From the NCBI GenBank assembly GCA_024036415.1, contig JAMWET010000647.1, positions 22,501 to 86,500 of the forward strand: a stretch of 64,000 nucleotides of DNA, given 5' to 3'. A program made the position numbers and the translations under genes. Source of the DNA: Prochilodus magdalenae. Taxonomy: Eukaryota > Chordata > Actinopteri > Characiformes > Prochilodontidae. Below, one piece after another: positions 35,150 through 47,373 of this stretch. Every line of letters begins with the position of its first letter. Within the stretch, counting starts at the first letter, position 1. Below the pieces are notes generated by a model that saw nothing but the letters and a program-made list of their open reading frames with translations, had not been told where the DNA came from and ran no database searches.

Positions 35150-38100
35150 CAGCATAGCCATACACATAGTTTATTACCGTGCACTGTATTCATAACTATA
35201 CACAGCATTCACAACCATACACAGAGTTAATAACCATACCTGTTGTTCATAACTTTAGTGTTCACAACCACAGTGTTCATAACCATACACAGAATCTATA
35301 ACCATACACAGCGTTTATAACTATAGTATTCACTATCACAGAGTTCATAAACATACACAGTGTTCATAACCATACACGGCATTTATAACTATAGTATTCA
35401 CTATCACAGAGTTCATAAACATACACAGTGTTCATAACCATTCACAGCATTTATAACTATAGTATTCACTATCACAGAGTTCATAAACATACACAGTGTT
35501 CATAACCATACACGGCATTTATAACTATAGTATTCACTATCACAGTGTTCATAAACATACACAGTGTTCATAACCATACACGGCATTTATAACTATAGTA
35601 TTCACTATCACAGAGGTCATAAACATACAGTGTTCATAAACATACACAGTGTTCATAATCATACACGGCATTTATAACTATAGTATTCACTATCACAGAG
35701 TTCATAAACATACACAGTGTTCATAACCATACACGGCATTTATAACTATAGTATTCACTATCACAGAGGTCATAAACATACAGTGTTCATAAACATACAC
35801 AGTGTTCATAAACATACACAGCATTTATACATATAGTATTCACTATCACAGAGGTCATAAATATACCCAGTGTTCATAACCATACACAGCATTTATAACT
35901 ACAGTATTCACTATCACAGAGGTCATAAACATACAGTGTTCATAAACATACACAGTGTTCATAACCATACACGGCATTTATAACTATAGTATTCACTATC
36001 ACAGAGTTCATAAACATACACAGTGTTCATAACCATACACGGCATTTATAACTATAGTATTCACTATCACAGAGTTCATAAACATACACAGTGTTCATAA
36101 CCATACACGGCAATTATAACTATAGTATTCACTATCACAGAGTTCATAAACATACACAGTGTTCATAATCATACATGGCATTTATAACTATAGTATTCAC
36201 TATCACAGAGTTCATAAACATACACAGTGTTCATAACCATACACGGCATTTATAACTATAGTATTCACTATCACAGTGTTCATAAACATACACAGTGTTC
36301 ATAACCATACACGGCATTTATAACTATAGTATTCACTATCACAGAGGTCATAAACATACAGTGTTCATAAACATACACAGTGTTCATAATCATACATGGC
36401 ATTTATAACTATAGTATTCACTATCACAGAGTTCATAAACATACACAGTGTTCATAACCATACACGGCATTTATAACTATAGTATTCACTATCACAGAGG
36501 TCATAAACATACAGTGTTTATAACCATACACAGCATTTATAACTATAGTATTCACTATCACAGAGTTCATAAACATACACAGTGTTCATAACTATACACA
36601 GCATTTATAACTATAGTATTCACTATGAAAGAGTTCATAAACATACACAGCATTTATACATATAGTATTCACTATCACAGAGGTCATAAATATACCCAGT
36701 GTTCATAACCATACACAGCATTTATAACTATAGTATTCACTATCACAGAGGTCATAAACATACAGTGTTCATAAACATACACAGTGTTCATAACCATACA
36801 CAGCATTTATAACTATAGTATTCACTATCACAGAGTTCATAAACATACACAGTGTTCATAACCATACACAGCATTTATAACTATAGTATTCACTATCACA
36901 GTGTTCATAAACATACACAGTGTTCATAACCATACACAGCATTCATCACTATAGTATTCACTATCACAGTGTTCATAAACATACACAGTGTTCATAACCA
37001 TACACAGCATTCATCACTATAGTATTCACTATCACAGAGTTCATAAACATACACAGTGTTCATAAACATACACAGCATTCATAACCATACACAGCATTCA
37101 TCACTATAGTATTCACTATCACAGAGTTCATAAACATACACAGCATTCATGACCAAACACAGCATTCATCACTATAGTATTCACTATCACAGTGTTCATA
37201 ACCATACACAGTGTTCATAACCATACATAGTGTTCATAACCACACAGTGTTTATAACCATACACAGCATTCATAACCACAGTATTCACTATCACAGTGTT
37301 CATAACCATACACAGTATTCATAACCATACACAGCATTCATCACTATAGTATTCACTATCACAGTGTTCATAAACATACACAGTGTTCATAACTATACAC
37401 AGCATTTATAACTATAGTATTCACTATCACAGAGTTCATAAACATACAGTGTTCATAACTATACACAGCATTTATAACTATAGTATTCACTATCACAGAG
37501 TTCATAAACATACACAGGGTTCATAACTATAGCATTCACTATTGCAATGTTCATAACCATACATAGCATTTATAACCATATACAGTATTTATAACAACAG
37601 TATTCCGTATCATAGTGTTTGTAACCATACACAGCATTCATAACTATAGTGTTCACAATTAGTGTTCATCACCATACACAGCGTTCATAAGCATACACAG
37701 CGGTTATAATTGTGTGATGTTCATAACCATAGTGTTCATAACAATACACTGTGTTCATAACAATACACAGTGTTCATAAGCATACACAGCGGTTATAATT
37801 GTGTGATGTTCATAACCATAGTGTTCATAACAATACACTGTGTTCATAACCATACACAGTGTTCATAAGCATACACAGTGGTTATAATTGTGTGATGTTC
37901 ATAACCATAGTGTTCATAACAATACACTGTGTTCATAACCATACACAGCGTTCATAAGCATACACAGTGGTTATAATTGTGTGATGTTCATAAACATACA
38001 CAGTATTCATAACTATAGTCTTCACTATCACAGTGTTCATAACCATAAAGTGTTCATAACCATACACAGCATTCATAACTATATTGTTCACAATCACAGC

Positions 38101-38330
38101 ATTCATAACCATACACCGTGGTTCATAACAATACACTGTGTTCATAACCATACATACATCACATTACACTGTATACACATTGTTCCTGACCATACACATT
38201 GTTAATTACCATACACAGTGTTCATAAGCATACACAGCATTCATATCCATAGTGTTTATAACCACAGTGTTCATAACCATACATAGTGCTCATAACTATA
38301 CCGTGTTCATAACCATACACAAATCTTTCC
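35150..38330 (-). repeat. 68-bp satellite array B (opposite sense to A and C)
   Basis: The core unit is 68 bp (35341 to 35409), with CATTTATAACTATAGTATTC, ACTATCACAGAGTTCATAAA and CAGTGTTCATAACCATACAC. Each unit is itself a composite of related TTCATAACCATACACAG words. From about 37530 to 38330 it breaks down into a different unit that includes GGTTATAATTGTGTGATG three to four times. Confidence 0.93.
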
Positions 38331-38875
38331 CTGCAGATTTAACACACAGTCCAGCACAACACAGCCCCATACACACCTGTATACAGCTTTAAACTAACAG
38401 CACCAACTATCTACACTTTCTTATTCAGGTTCAGCTTTCTCCCAGGGAGCTCTGTGCTTTCTGCTCTGCTCATATGCATCCACAGCCTGGACACAGCAGG
38501 ACATCACAACATTCCCAGAATGGAAAGTCATGTTTTACGGGTTAGTTTGTACAATATTTCCATTTTTGCACTAATACTGTGTGTGTGTGTTCAGTTGATT
38601 CATCCACACACTGCGATACACACACCTCTTACCTTTTACTAGTGATGGTTAAACTACATCTACTCTAAAACATTATGAATACCAGGGGTGCCCAATCCTG
38701 GTGCTGGGAATCTACCATGCTGGACAGTTCAGGTCAAACCCACCTGGCTCAAAGAATGAGAAGGCCCTGAAGGTCTTAATTACCTGGATCAGTTGTGTTA
38801 GATTAGGATTGGAGCTTAACTCTGCAGCCTTGTATATCACCAGGTCCAGGACTGAACACTGACGTATGTTTACAA
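38331..38875. other. Unique spacer between arrays B and C; no gene seen
   Basis: Includes a fragment reading GGGGTGCCCAATCCTGGT...AGGATTGGAG (about 38685-38815), which resembles a common fish dispersed repeat. No coding frame is supported. Confidence 0.45.
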
Positions 38876-40255
38876 AGATGGGTATGGTTATGGATGTTGT
38901 GCGTGGTTATGAATGTTGGGTATGGTTATTAATGTTGTATATGGTTGTTAATGTTGGATATGGTTATTAATGTTGTATATGGTTAGGAATGTTGGGTATG
39001 ATTATGAATACTGTGCATGGTTATGAATGTTGGGTATGGTTATGAATGTTGTGTATGGTTATGAATGCTGTGCATGGTTATGAATGCTCTGTATGTTTTT
39101 GAGCTATTTGCATGATTATGAAGACTGTGTATGGTTATGAATGCTGTGTATGGTTATGAATGTGGTGTATGTTTCTGAACTCTGTGCATGGCTATGAATG
39201 CTGTGTATGGTTATGACTGTGGTGTATGTTTCTGAACTCTGTGTATGGTTATGAATGCTGTGTATGGTTATGAATGTGGTGTATGTTTCTGAACTCTGTG
39301 CATGGTTATGAATGCTGTGTATGGTTATGACTGTGGTGTATGTTTCTGAATGCTCTGTATGTATGGTGTGGTGTATGCTGTGCATGGTTATGAATGCTGT
39401 GTATGGTTATGACTGTGGTGTATGTTTCTGAACTCTGTGTATGGTTATGAATGCTGTGTATGGTTATGAATGCTGTGTATGTTTCTGAACTCTGTGTATG
39501 GTTATGAATGCTGTGTATGGTTATGAATGTAGTGTATGTTTCTGAACTCTGTACATGGTTATGAATGCTGTGTATGGTTATGAATGCTGTGTATGTTTCT
39601 GAACTCTATGCATGGCTATGAATGCTGTGTATGGTTATGACTGTGGTGTATGTTTCTGAACTCTGTGCATGGTTATGAATGCTGAGTATGGTTATGACTG
39701 TGGTGTGTTTCGGAACTCTGTGCATGGTTATGAATGCTGTGTATGATTATGAATGTGGTGTATGTTTCTGAACTCTGTGCATGGCTATGAATGCTGTGTA
39801 TGGTTATGAATGTAGTGTATGTTTCTGAACTCTGTTCATGGTTATGAATGCTGCGTATGGTTATGAATGCTGTGTATGTTTCTGAACTCTGTGTATGGTT
39901 ATAAATGCTGTGTATGGTTATGAATGCTCTGTATGTTTCTGAACTCTGTTCATGGTTATGAATGCTGTGTATGGTTATGAATGCTGTGTATGTTTCTGAA
40001 CTCTGTTCATGGTTATGAATGCTGTTTATGGTTATGACTTTGGTGTGTGTTTCTGAACTCTGTGCATGGTTATGAATGCTGCGTATTGTTATGAATGCTC
40101 TGTATGTTTCTGAACTCTGTGCATGGTTATGAATGCTGTGTATGGTTATGAATGTGGTGTATGTTTCTGAACTCTGTGCATGGTTATGAATGCTGCGTAT
40201 GGTTATGAATGCTATGTATGTTTCTGAGCTCTGTGTGTAGTTTTGAACACTGTTG
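38876..40255 (+). repeat. 57-bp satellite array C
   Basis: The unit is about 57 bp (39171 to 39228): GTATGTTTCTGAACTCTGTG, CATGGTTATGAATGCTGTG and TATGGTTATGA. Its words are the reverse complement of those in array B. A 206-codon antisense frame (39673-40293) stays open because 57 is a multiple of three. Confidence 0.92.
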
Positions 40256-40337
40256 TTATGAAAAAGTATGTTATTAAGTATAATATTATTCACAAGTTAC
40301 TATAGTTACACATTAAACCTATGGAATCTAAAATGAA

Positions 40338-40575
40338 GCTTTTCATGGTTTCGAGTTCTCCAGTGTTTACTTCCAGCACATGACCTTATTGCTCACTGGA
40401 GTGCTGTATCTCCATGTATCTTCATGTCTGCTCTACTACTGTACACATTTGCATTAGGTAAATACTGTACTGGCGCTGACCATTTCCAAGTCCAGTTTCC
40501 TCAGAAGTCCACTCTTTCACATTTGCATGTAGAGCAGTGCTTATCAGTGTGTGCTGATTGAAGTCGTTTCTGCTA
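40338..40575 (+). repeat. Second copy of the 34795 segment
   Basis: See 34795-35040; differences are scattered single bases and one short indel. Confidence 0.9.
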
Positions 40576-40834
40576 CTTTTCTTTGCATGAAGTCAGTTTA
40601 TCAATATTTCTGTTTAAAAAGTCAGCAAGAAGTGTTCAGAATGTCCAGTTACAGGATTGACTTCAATTCACATGCCTCATACTTTTATACTATGCAATTA
40701 TCCTCATATTGAGCACTGAGCATTTAAAACATCTGAAAATTTTCTATAAAAAACATCAAAATAGATTATCCAGTGTCATAAAAATGTCTTATTTTGGTAG
40801 CTCATTTCATTTGTGGGAATAAAAGGCTGTTCTC

Positions 40835-41245
40835 AAAGGCAGTTTGCTAGTTGTTTGCACAGGGAGCTGCTGGAATGATACAGTTCTGGCGATAAAAGCG
40901 TTAGCAAAGCCACCTTCGGTATACAGTTGCACAGGGTGACTGAATCATGACCTCTTATGGTACCACCTTTGGCATACGTTAAACTCTGGGCATCATGACC
41001 CTAATGGACTTTGGCATCGTTAAGTAGTGGGCCACACTTGAATGCCTTTGTTTAGGGCAAAACCTAGTTTTGGTTGTTCCATAAGATTTTCCATCAAGAG
41101 GGAAAGCCTTCAGAGGTTGTTATTCTTCATAAAGACCAACACTGCTTTTTGTTTTCAGGATGTTCTCTGGTATCCCACTCCATGAGATCCTTGTGCATCC
41201 CTCTGCGGTAGATTCCACTTCTAGTTTGATCTTAATGTGTTAAAA
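40835..41245 (-). pseudogene. Second decayed copy of the secreted family
   Basis: On the minus strand this matches about 28760-29105 of gene 2: GCCACCTTCGGTATACAGT, ATTTTCCATCAAGAGGGAAA, CTTCATAAAGACCAACACTG, GATGTTCTCTGGTATCCCAC and ATTCCACTTCTAGTTTGATC. It covers the second half of the first repeat unit and the start of the second. Small insertions, stops and missing ends make it non-coding. It shares TGCTAGTTGTTTGCACAGGG with the pseudogene at 22575 but not with the intact genes, so the two dead copies may descend from one dead ancestor. Confidence 0.8.
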
Positions 41246-41339
41246 GAGCTACTGAGCTACCCTGATGTCTGTGAACCAGGGTATATGTAGCAAGTGGTTA
41301 AGTTAGTACCTAGTTACTGAACACAACCAGTACCAACAT

Positions 41340-41930
41340 ATTATATAGTACATATTATTTTTGCACAGCAAGATTGAAGTAGTTTGAGTTTTTGATTGAA
41401 GTTTTAGATTAAATTTTGTGATTAAAATGGGTTAAAACTTGAAGTTTGAGTTTCAGTTTGACTAAACTTAATATTTGGATTTTAAGTTGAACTCTGTGTA
41501 ATTTGTGTTTTAGGTTGAAGCATTTGTTTCTAGTTTTTGAACTTGAAGCTGAGGTTTGAGCTTGAAGTTTGGGGTTTTGAAGCTTGACTGGATGAAACTT
41601 TTATATTGAAGCTTGATGATTGAGATTTAGGTTGAAGCTTTAAGGTTTTGTTGAAAAATGTTTGGGTTTATAAGTTAAAATTTTAAATTGAGTTTGGGAT
41701 TTAGTTTGAAACTTAGTTTTCACCTGAAAGCTTGGGATTTGGTTGGATGCTGAATTTTGTATTTTAAATTTGGGTTTTTGGATTAAGCTTGAGGTTTGAA
41801 TTGTAAGTTAGCACTCTAGGATTTGGGTTCTGATTTAAAGCTTGAATGTACAAGTTTGGGTTTTACTTTGAAACCTTTGTTTTAGGTCTGTTTAAGATTG
41901 AAGCTTAAAATGGATATTAAATAATGATAA
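41340..41930 (+). repeat. Strand-biased TTGAAGCTTGAGTTTG low-complexity tract
   Basis: Degenerate copies of GTTTGAGTTTTGAAGCTTGA-like words, very poor in C. It looks like an old decayed minisatellite without a fixed period. Confidence 0.6.
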
Positions 41931-42800
41931 CACATCAAAGCACTTTACAATTATTGGCAAATGCAATCAAACACAAACTGTTTATATGCTAAAAATTTAG
42001 ATTAATTGTGTCTGTCCATAATTATGACTTAAATTACAATCAGACCACATTTTCTTAGTAGAAATCCAGTTAATTCTAGCTAGTTCACTTTCTTTTTCTT
42101 GCCACTGTAATAGAAAAAGTAATGTATGTACAGTATTTAGTATTTAAAAAGTTAAGCAGATAAAACTTTCTTGCAATACTGTCAGTTTCAGTCAGACCAC
42201 ATTGCACTAGTAATCAACACAGGAATCCAGCTGATAATTCACCTACCTCTTTCTTGCAAATGTTGTACTACTTAATTATAATTAGAATAATAAAAATTAT
42301 TACATAACATTGTTATATTATGATAAGAGAAATGGCATCCTACAAACACTTAGGAGAACACAGTGCCCCCTACCACATCTTTCATACACCCGATGTGACT
42401 AAGGCGAGAGCGACTTCCACTTCAAAGTACTTTTTCATTCTGAATTTTTTTGAAATATCACTAAGAAATATCACTAAAAGTCCATTTTTGTGTATTTTTG
42501 CTTGTCTGCACTATCTGAAAATCTCAATCACCCTGCAGATGATGTTTAAATATCGTAATGAATGGACCCACATTAATGCTCCATAATTATGAAAAAAAAA
42601 AAATTCCATGAACTTCCAATACTAGTTATGACCATTTTTTCCATTTTGGAACAACATATCATACAAGCTCCCTGACGAGTCCCCTCCAAGATGTGTTTTT
42701 TTTAATTATATAGAAATGGGTTCTTCGGTTGAGGTGACAGTAACTGTGATCAACAGTGCCTACACTGAACTGCTGGACCACCAGGTTTTGCCTTTTGCTC
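41931..42800. other. Intergenic, no gene seen
   Basis: AT-rich, with no supported coding frame. The open frame at 42320-42586 has no recognisable features. Confidence 0.45.
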
Positions 42801-42822
42801 ATCATCTTGCCAAGAGATATAA

Positions 42823-42898
42823 CATTCCCATCCCGGTATTCTGAGATGACAGTTCTGGTGTTCACAGACTGTCATCTCGGAATACCGGTATGGGAATG
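42823..42898. repeat. 31-bp inverted repeat hairpin
   Basis: Arms 42823-42853 and 42868-42898 are inverted copies with two mismatches and a 14-bp loop. The arm resembles 43702-43735, which belongs to a Tc1 remnant, so the hairpin is probably a rearranged transposon piece. Confidence 0.85.
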
Positions 42899-42924
42899 TC
42901 ATCAGACTGGCATGATAAACAATC

Positions 42925-43125
42925 AGGAGCATTCACACATCTGGACTGGCACCGCAAAATCCCAAGTTTTGAATCCTCTGTAAAAGTCTGTGGGAACCAC
43001 CTGGTATAACCAGTAAAACTCCAGGGAGGGCATCCACCAAATCTGGACCAACTGACCATTTCGATGTGGCCTACATCCAGAAACTTGCCCAGTAGAGCAT
43101 AAACCAACACCATCCAAACCAAAGA
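42925..43125 (+). mobile_element. Tc1-like remnant
   Basis: CACACATCTGGACTGGCACC, a GAATCCTCTGTAAAAGTCTG piece (the LNP-type motif region) and GGGCATCCACCAAATCTGGA match the remnants at 43625 and 13440. No open frame. Confidence 0.55.
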
Positions 43126-43624
43126 AAAGACCATCTTAAATCAACAACAGTTTCACCTTTTAGAGGTCAGTAATTCCTCAGTATGTCTCCCTGCACGGAC
43201 TTTCATAGTCTCTCAGGTCCTTTGCATTTAGGCCTCCATTGCCTGCTTCTACCTGGACATTATAACTTAGCCAGTGGAACAACCAACCCAGCTGTTTGTA
43301 AATGACACTGCTGAGACAGCAGGGGGCACCAAAACAATGCAAATGTCTTCACACTGGAGGAGAGTATCTATGTGTACAGCTTCTGATCACTGCCTTCTTA
43401 ATATCACAGCTTCACAACGTTCATATAGCCTGATACACATGTGAAACTTCAGCTTCCGGGTCAGGGGGAGGAAAGCTTTCATAGTAAAGGTCAGAAATAG
43501 CTGTGGTCAGCTAATTAAGGAATGCAGGCACGTGAGTCCAGCACTGTAACATCGACACAGCTATACTACAAACAGTGTATTTATCTATATAATAGCATAT
43601 AGGCTCCCGTCTGTGATGTTCTGA
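43126..43624. other. Intergenic, no gene seen
   Basis: Non-repetitive, without a supported frame. Confidence 0.4.
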
Positions 43625-43900
43625 TGGTGGTTTAATGAGGTGGTGACAGTAAGTTTGAACCACAGTGCCTACAAAACTTACTCCTTACTGAGAAACATAC
43701 CATTCCTATCCCGGTGTTCCAAGACGACAGTTCACAGGGCTGCAAATGTGACTGTGATGAACATTCAGGAGGAGCATTCACACATCTGGACCAGCCCCCG
43801 AAATCCCCAGATTTGAATCCTCTTGGAAATCTGTGGGATCTATCCGGAACAACCATTAAAACACCACATCTGGCCAGAGAAGGCGTGGTCAGCATGCTTA
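43625..43900 (+). mobile_element. Tc1-like transposase C-terminal remnant
   Basis: The frame reads HLDQPPKSPDLNPLGNLWDL, matching the SPDLNPIENLW motif of Tc1 transposases with its catalytic acidic residue replaced by G. Truncated on both sides. Confidence 0.7.
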
Positions 43901-43904
43901 GTTA

Positions 43905-44205
43905 TATCAATCAGTCAATCAATGTTTATTTGTATAGCGCTTTTTACAACCAGCGTTGTCTCAAAGCAGCTTCACAGAAAATCAGATAATTATATAACAA
44001 AGTTAATGTACAGGCATTCGAGAGTGGGGGGTGGGATAACCGGGTCCAAGCCCCCCTTGAGCAAGCCAGAGGCAACAGTGGCGAGGAAAAACTTCCTTTG
44101 GGTAAGGAAGAACCCTCAAGAGGAACCAGGCTCAAGGGCGGAACCCAACCTCCTCAGGTCGAATACGGATGAGACGAGAAAGACAGAACAAACATTATTA
44201 GATCC
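43905..44205 (+). repeat. Dispersed repeat of otophysan type
   Basis: Contains GTTTATTTGTATAGCGCTTT, GTCTCAAAGCAGCTTCACAG, GAGGCAACAGTGGCGAGG and AACTTCCTTTGGGTAAGG. I recognise it as a high-copy fish repeat. It runs directly into the 15-bp array. A reversed piece of the same start may lie at 50630-50675. Confidence 0.65.
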
Positions 44206-44830
44206 AGTCTGATTAGATCCAGTCTGATAAGATCCAGTCTCATTAGATCCAGTCTGATTAGATCCAGTCTGATAAGATCCAGTCTCATTAGATACAGTCT
44301 CATAAGATCCAGTCAGATTAGATCCAGTCTCATTAGATCCAGTCTGATTAGATCCAGTCTGATAAGATCCAGTCTCATTAGATCCAGTCTGATTAGACCC
44401 TGTCAGATTAGATCCAGTCTGATTAGACCCAGTCAGATTAGACCCAGTCAGATTAGATCCAGTCAGATTAGATCCAGTCTGATAAAATCCAGTCTCATTA
44501 GATCCAGTCTGATTAGACCCTGTCAGATTAGATCCAGTCTGATTAGACCCAGTCAGATTAGACCCAGTCAGATTAGATCCAGTCAGATTAGATCCAGTCT
44601 CATTAGATCCAGTCAGATTAGATCCAGTCAGATTAGATCCAGTCGGATTAGATTCAGTCTGATAAGTTCCAGTCTCATTAGATCCAGTCTCATTAGATCC
44701 AGTCTGATTAGACCCAGTCAGATTAGATCCAGTCTCATTAGATCCAGTCAGATTAGATCCAGTCTGATTAGATCCAGTCGGATTAGACCCAGTCAAATTA
44801 GATACAGTCTGATTAGATACAGTCTCATTC
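44206..44830 (-). repeat. 15-bp minisatellite
   Basis: About 41 copies of GATTAGATCCAGTCT and variants. Since 15 is a multiple of three, the minus strand keeps a 238-codon frame of TGSNQ/TGSNL/TGSNE pentapeptides open. It has no signal peptide or flanking gene structure, so I treat it as a repeat. Confidence 0.93.
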
Positions 44831-45273
44831 ATGGTCTATGTTATTAACAGTCTATTACACATTCTGTGTGGTAATAAAACAGTGACCTTCACCACTAATT
44901 ACCATCAGTAATGCCTTAATGCCTTGACAGCTGAGGTTACATGCTAATCTGTGCTAAGTATACCATAGTTAGCTGCTAACAGGCAAAATTACATTATATT
45001 CATATTCAGTATATATAGTACTGACTAAAATCTGGGATAATAGGTCACGGTAATGTAGCTTTGGCTTATCCATACCCAGCAGTGATCAAAGGATCCGAGC
45101 CGGCACCAAAACTTCAAAGCTTGTCATTCGATATTTTTATTCCTCCTTCATTTACTCATTTATTTGGGCAACAAATGTGTCTATATGAATCAGCCAGCCT
45201 TTTAAGCATGCAGTAGATTGTGTGTATATCTGTGAGCTCTCTATTAGACACGCCCACCTACTTACACTGCATG
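44831..45273. other. Intergenic, no gene seen
   Basis: No conserved frame and no recognisable repeat. Confidence 0.4.
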
Positions 45274-45752
45274 CACACCGGTCGACCACTTATTCGGTCC
45301 ACCTCCTTGGATCTGCACTCAGTGTCCATTATTATCAGCGCCACTGACCACATAGGACACTCTGTAGGTGTACAGGTCCGGATTGTAGTCCATCTGTTTC
45401 TCTGTATACTGTGTTACCCTGTTCTTCAATGGTCAGGACCCCCATAGGACCACCAGAGAGCAGGTAGTATGTCGGTGGTGCATCATTGTGCAGCCACACA
45501 TTAACTATCGTCTCTGACGTTACGTCTACATCAAGTTGGACCAGCAAGGTAGGAGAGCTAATAGAGCAGGCATACCTGCTCTGTGGGGGTCCTGTGGGGG
45601 TCCTGACCATTGAAGAACAGAGTAACACAGTATACAGGGTAACAGATGGACTACAGTCTGGACCTGTACACCTACAGAGTGTCCTATATGGTCAATGGGA
45701 CAAATTACTGAATGGGCAATGAGTGTAGATACAGGGTGACCGTATAAAGTGC
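45274..45752. mobile_element. Fold-back (long inverted repeat) element
   Basis: Arms at about 45346-45475 and 45575-45698 are inverse copies with scattered differences: GTTCTTCAATGGTCAGGACC against GGTCCTGACCATTGAAGAAC-type sequence, and GACACTCTGTAGGTGTACAG against CTGTACACCTACAGAGTGTC. About 100 bp of related spacer separates them. It contains no transposase. The spacer is shared with the repeat at 32640-33110. Confidence 0.8.
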
Positions 45753-45820
45753 TCAGTGAGTGTAAGTGAGACGTTAATGATGTTTAAAGCTTACAGGGAA
45801 CAATGCTTTACGTCCCCGTA

Positions 45821-47368
45821 CTACTGGGTGACAGCTTTCTCCCAGGGAACAGTGCGGGCTTTCACATCTGGAGAATACCACATGAGGAGGTAACGATTGC
45901 GGACAGCCTCTTTGGAAAATATAAACCGTGCTTGGACCCCAGGTTTGATGCTAACAGGTGACTGATATTGATAGATGAGATAGTCTTTATCGTCCTTGTC
46001 TTTACCAGCCTTCTCAAAGTTGGAGACCCACTGATAGTGCTCATAACTGCGGTCGAGGTCTTCTTCGCTTAAGTAGAATCCCACCCAGGAGTTGGCAAAT
46101 TTTTCTTTCCAGTTGGTGAAGGACTTCTTGATGTAGAGGCGGGCGCAGGCGTAGCCGTCTTTGGTGTAGAGCTGGAGGCTCGCGTCAAAGCCACAGATGT
46201 CAGTCGGAATGACCCTGTTAGCAGAATCAAACTGCGGCCCTCTCCAAAAGACCGAGTAACGGAGCCCGATGAATCCGTCTCCGGTTCCGTAATCGTACGT
46301 AACAAGACGTGGCTGGAGTCCGTGGTTTAGCGACACAAAAGTGGTTGCGGATCCTGATGCCCGGCCTTTAAGAGATTCGAAAGTCTGTAGCTTGTTAGAA
46401 GTGTCACTGCTGAAAAGGATAATAACGGGATCCTGTTGCATGATGTTCCTGGGAATGCCGCTCCATTCGAGCTTCGCGTAGCCTTCTTGGGAGGACTTCA
46501 CTTCTATCCTCACTGGCCTTTGGCTTCCACAAGCCGTCTCCGGGTCAGGATCTTCTTGGGCTGGCTCATCTGCTGAGCAGAGCCAAGTTTGCTTATGGAC
46601 GTCGTACCTGGCGTCAACGTCGTATCCTGCCAGACACAGGAGCCAACTCAAGCCTGGTTGTTCATAAATGCTCTGGAGAAGTTTCTTGTAGTGTTGCACG
46701 TAGGTTATGAGCTCGTCTCTGGAGAGGCCAGGTCTAGGATCATCTGACCCCATCATACTGGAGTTGAAGTTGCCAAACACGTCGGACATGAGAACGTGTA
46801 GCATGTTAACAGGCTTCTGAAGAGCTAGGATTTGCCTCAAGAGCTTGGGACTGATCTCATGGGTCTTGTTTTGGTCGTAGTCGCATCCTTGCACGCTCGT
46901 GATGTACACTTTGTCCGCTCTCATCGGGCTGCTCTTTGGCACTCGAACAACAATCCGGTCAAGGTCTCGTTTGGGGTTATCCAGGGCATTGTAGTAGTCT
47001 TGGGTCACGTATGGAAGCAGCTGGGTTCGAGCTGCCTCTGAACTGAGACTCCCCACCGAGTAGTACCCACTGTCCGGTGAGTCGTCCAAGTTTGGAAGAC
47101 CCATTTGCCGGGTGCACTGGGGATTTTTATAGGGCTGGAAGCCGTAGTCCTTCCGCACGGGGTTGAAATGAAGTCGGATGCCTTCAGCTTGATCCATGGA
47201 GGCATGGTTGGCCAACCAGTGCAGCAGCAGGAGACCGTGGCGAGGATACTCATGACCAAACTCAAGCCCTTTTAGATCCTTAATGTCTTGCAAGGTCTGA
47301 ATGTCAGAAACAGCGGCACCGATACAAAGCAGAGAGATGCACCAGAGGACCTTCGGCCACTCCATCAT
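45821..47368 (-). CDS. Secreted protein family member 3 (unnamed teleost family)
   Basis: Paralogue of the genes at 18961 and 28455, 515 residues if translation starts at the ATG at 47366-47368. An in-frame ATG lies 8 codons upstream (47390-47392), but the intervening TTCTACAG looks like a splice acceptor 5 nt before MMEWPK, as in both paralogues, and MMEWPKVLWCISLLCIGAA is a good signal peptide. Shared blocks: YPRHGLLLLHWLAN, LLPYVTQDYYNA, DLDRIVVRV, LLRQILALQ, WSGIPRNI, FDASLQLYTKDGYACARLYI, KKSFTNWKEKFANSWVGFY and ARTVPWE. The middle is longer than in the others (extra MLHVLMSDVFGNF and LITYVQHYKKLL region). The paired repeat unit is present. Function unknown; secretion predicted. Confidence 0.86.
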   Translation of the reverse strand: MMEWPKVLWCISLLCIGAAVSDIQTLQDIKDLKGLEFGHEYPRHGLLLLHWLANHASMDQAEGIRLHFNPVRKDYGFQPYKNPQCTRQMGLPNLDDSPDSGYYSVGSLSSEAARTQLLPYVTQDYYNALDNPKRDLDRIVVRVPKSSPMRADKVYITSVQGCDYDQNKTHEISPKLLRQILALQKPVNMLHVLMSDVFGNFNSSMMGSDDPRPGLSRDELITYVQHYKKLLQSIYEQPGLSWLLCLAGYDVDARYDVHKQTWLCSADEPAQEDPDPETACGSQRPVRIEVKSSQEGYAKLEWSGIPRNIMQQDPVIILFSSDTSNKLQTFESLKGRASGSATTFVSLNHGLQPRLVTYDYGTGDGFIGLRYSVFWRGPQFDSANRVIPTDICGFDASLQLYTKDGYACARLYIKKSFTNWKEKFANSWVGFYLSEEDLDRSYEHYQWVSNFEKAGKDKDDKDYLIYQYQSPVSIKPGVQARFIFSKEAVRNRYLLMWYSPDVKARTVPWEKAVTQ

Positions 47369-47373
47369 GAACG

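Noticed and set aside
35150..38330. CRISPR-like regular repeats
   Set aside because: Repeats are contiguous and vary gradually, without unique spacers, and the genome is eukaryotic.
39673..40293. 206-codon SETYTTFITIHSIHNHAQ-type frame
   Set aside because: The 57-bp period keeps frame; unit composition and inverted neighbour arrays indicate satellite.
44116..44832. 238-codon TGSNQ-repeat frame resembling a secreted repeat protein
   Set aside because: The 15-bp unit keeps frame automatically; there is no signal peptide, and its C-terminal part runs into a dispersed repeat.
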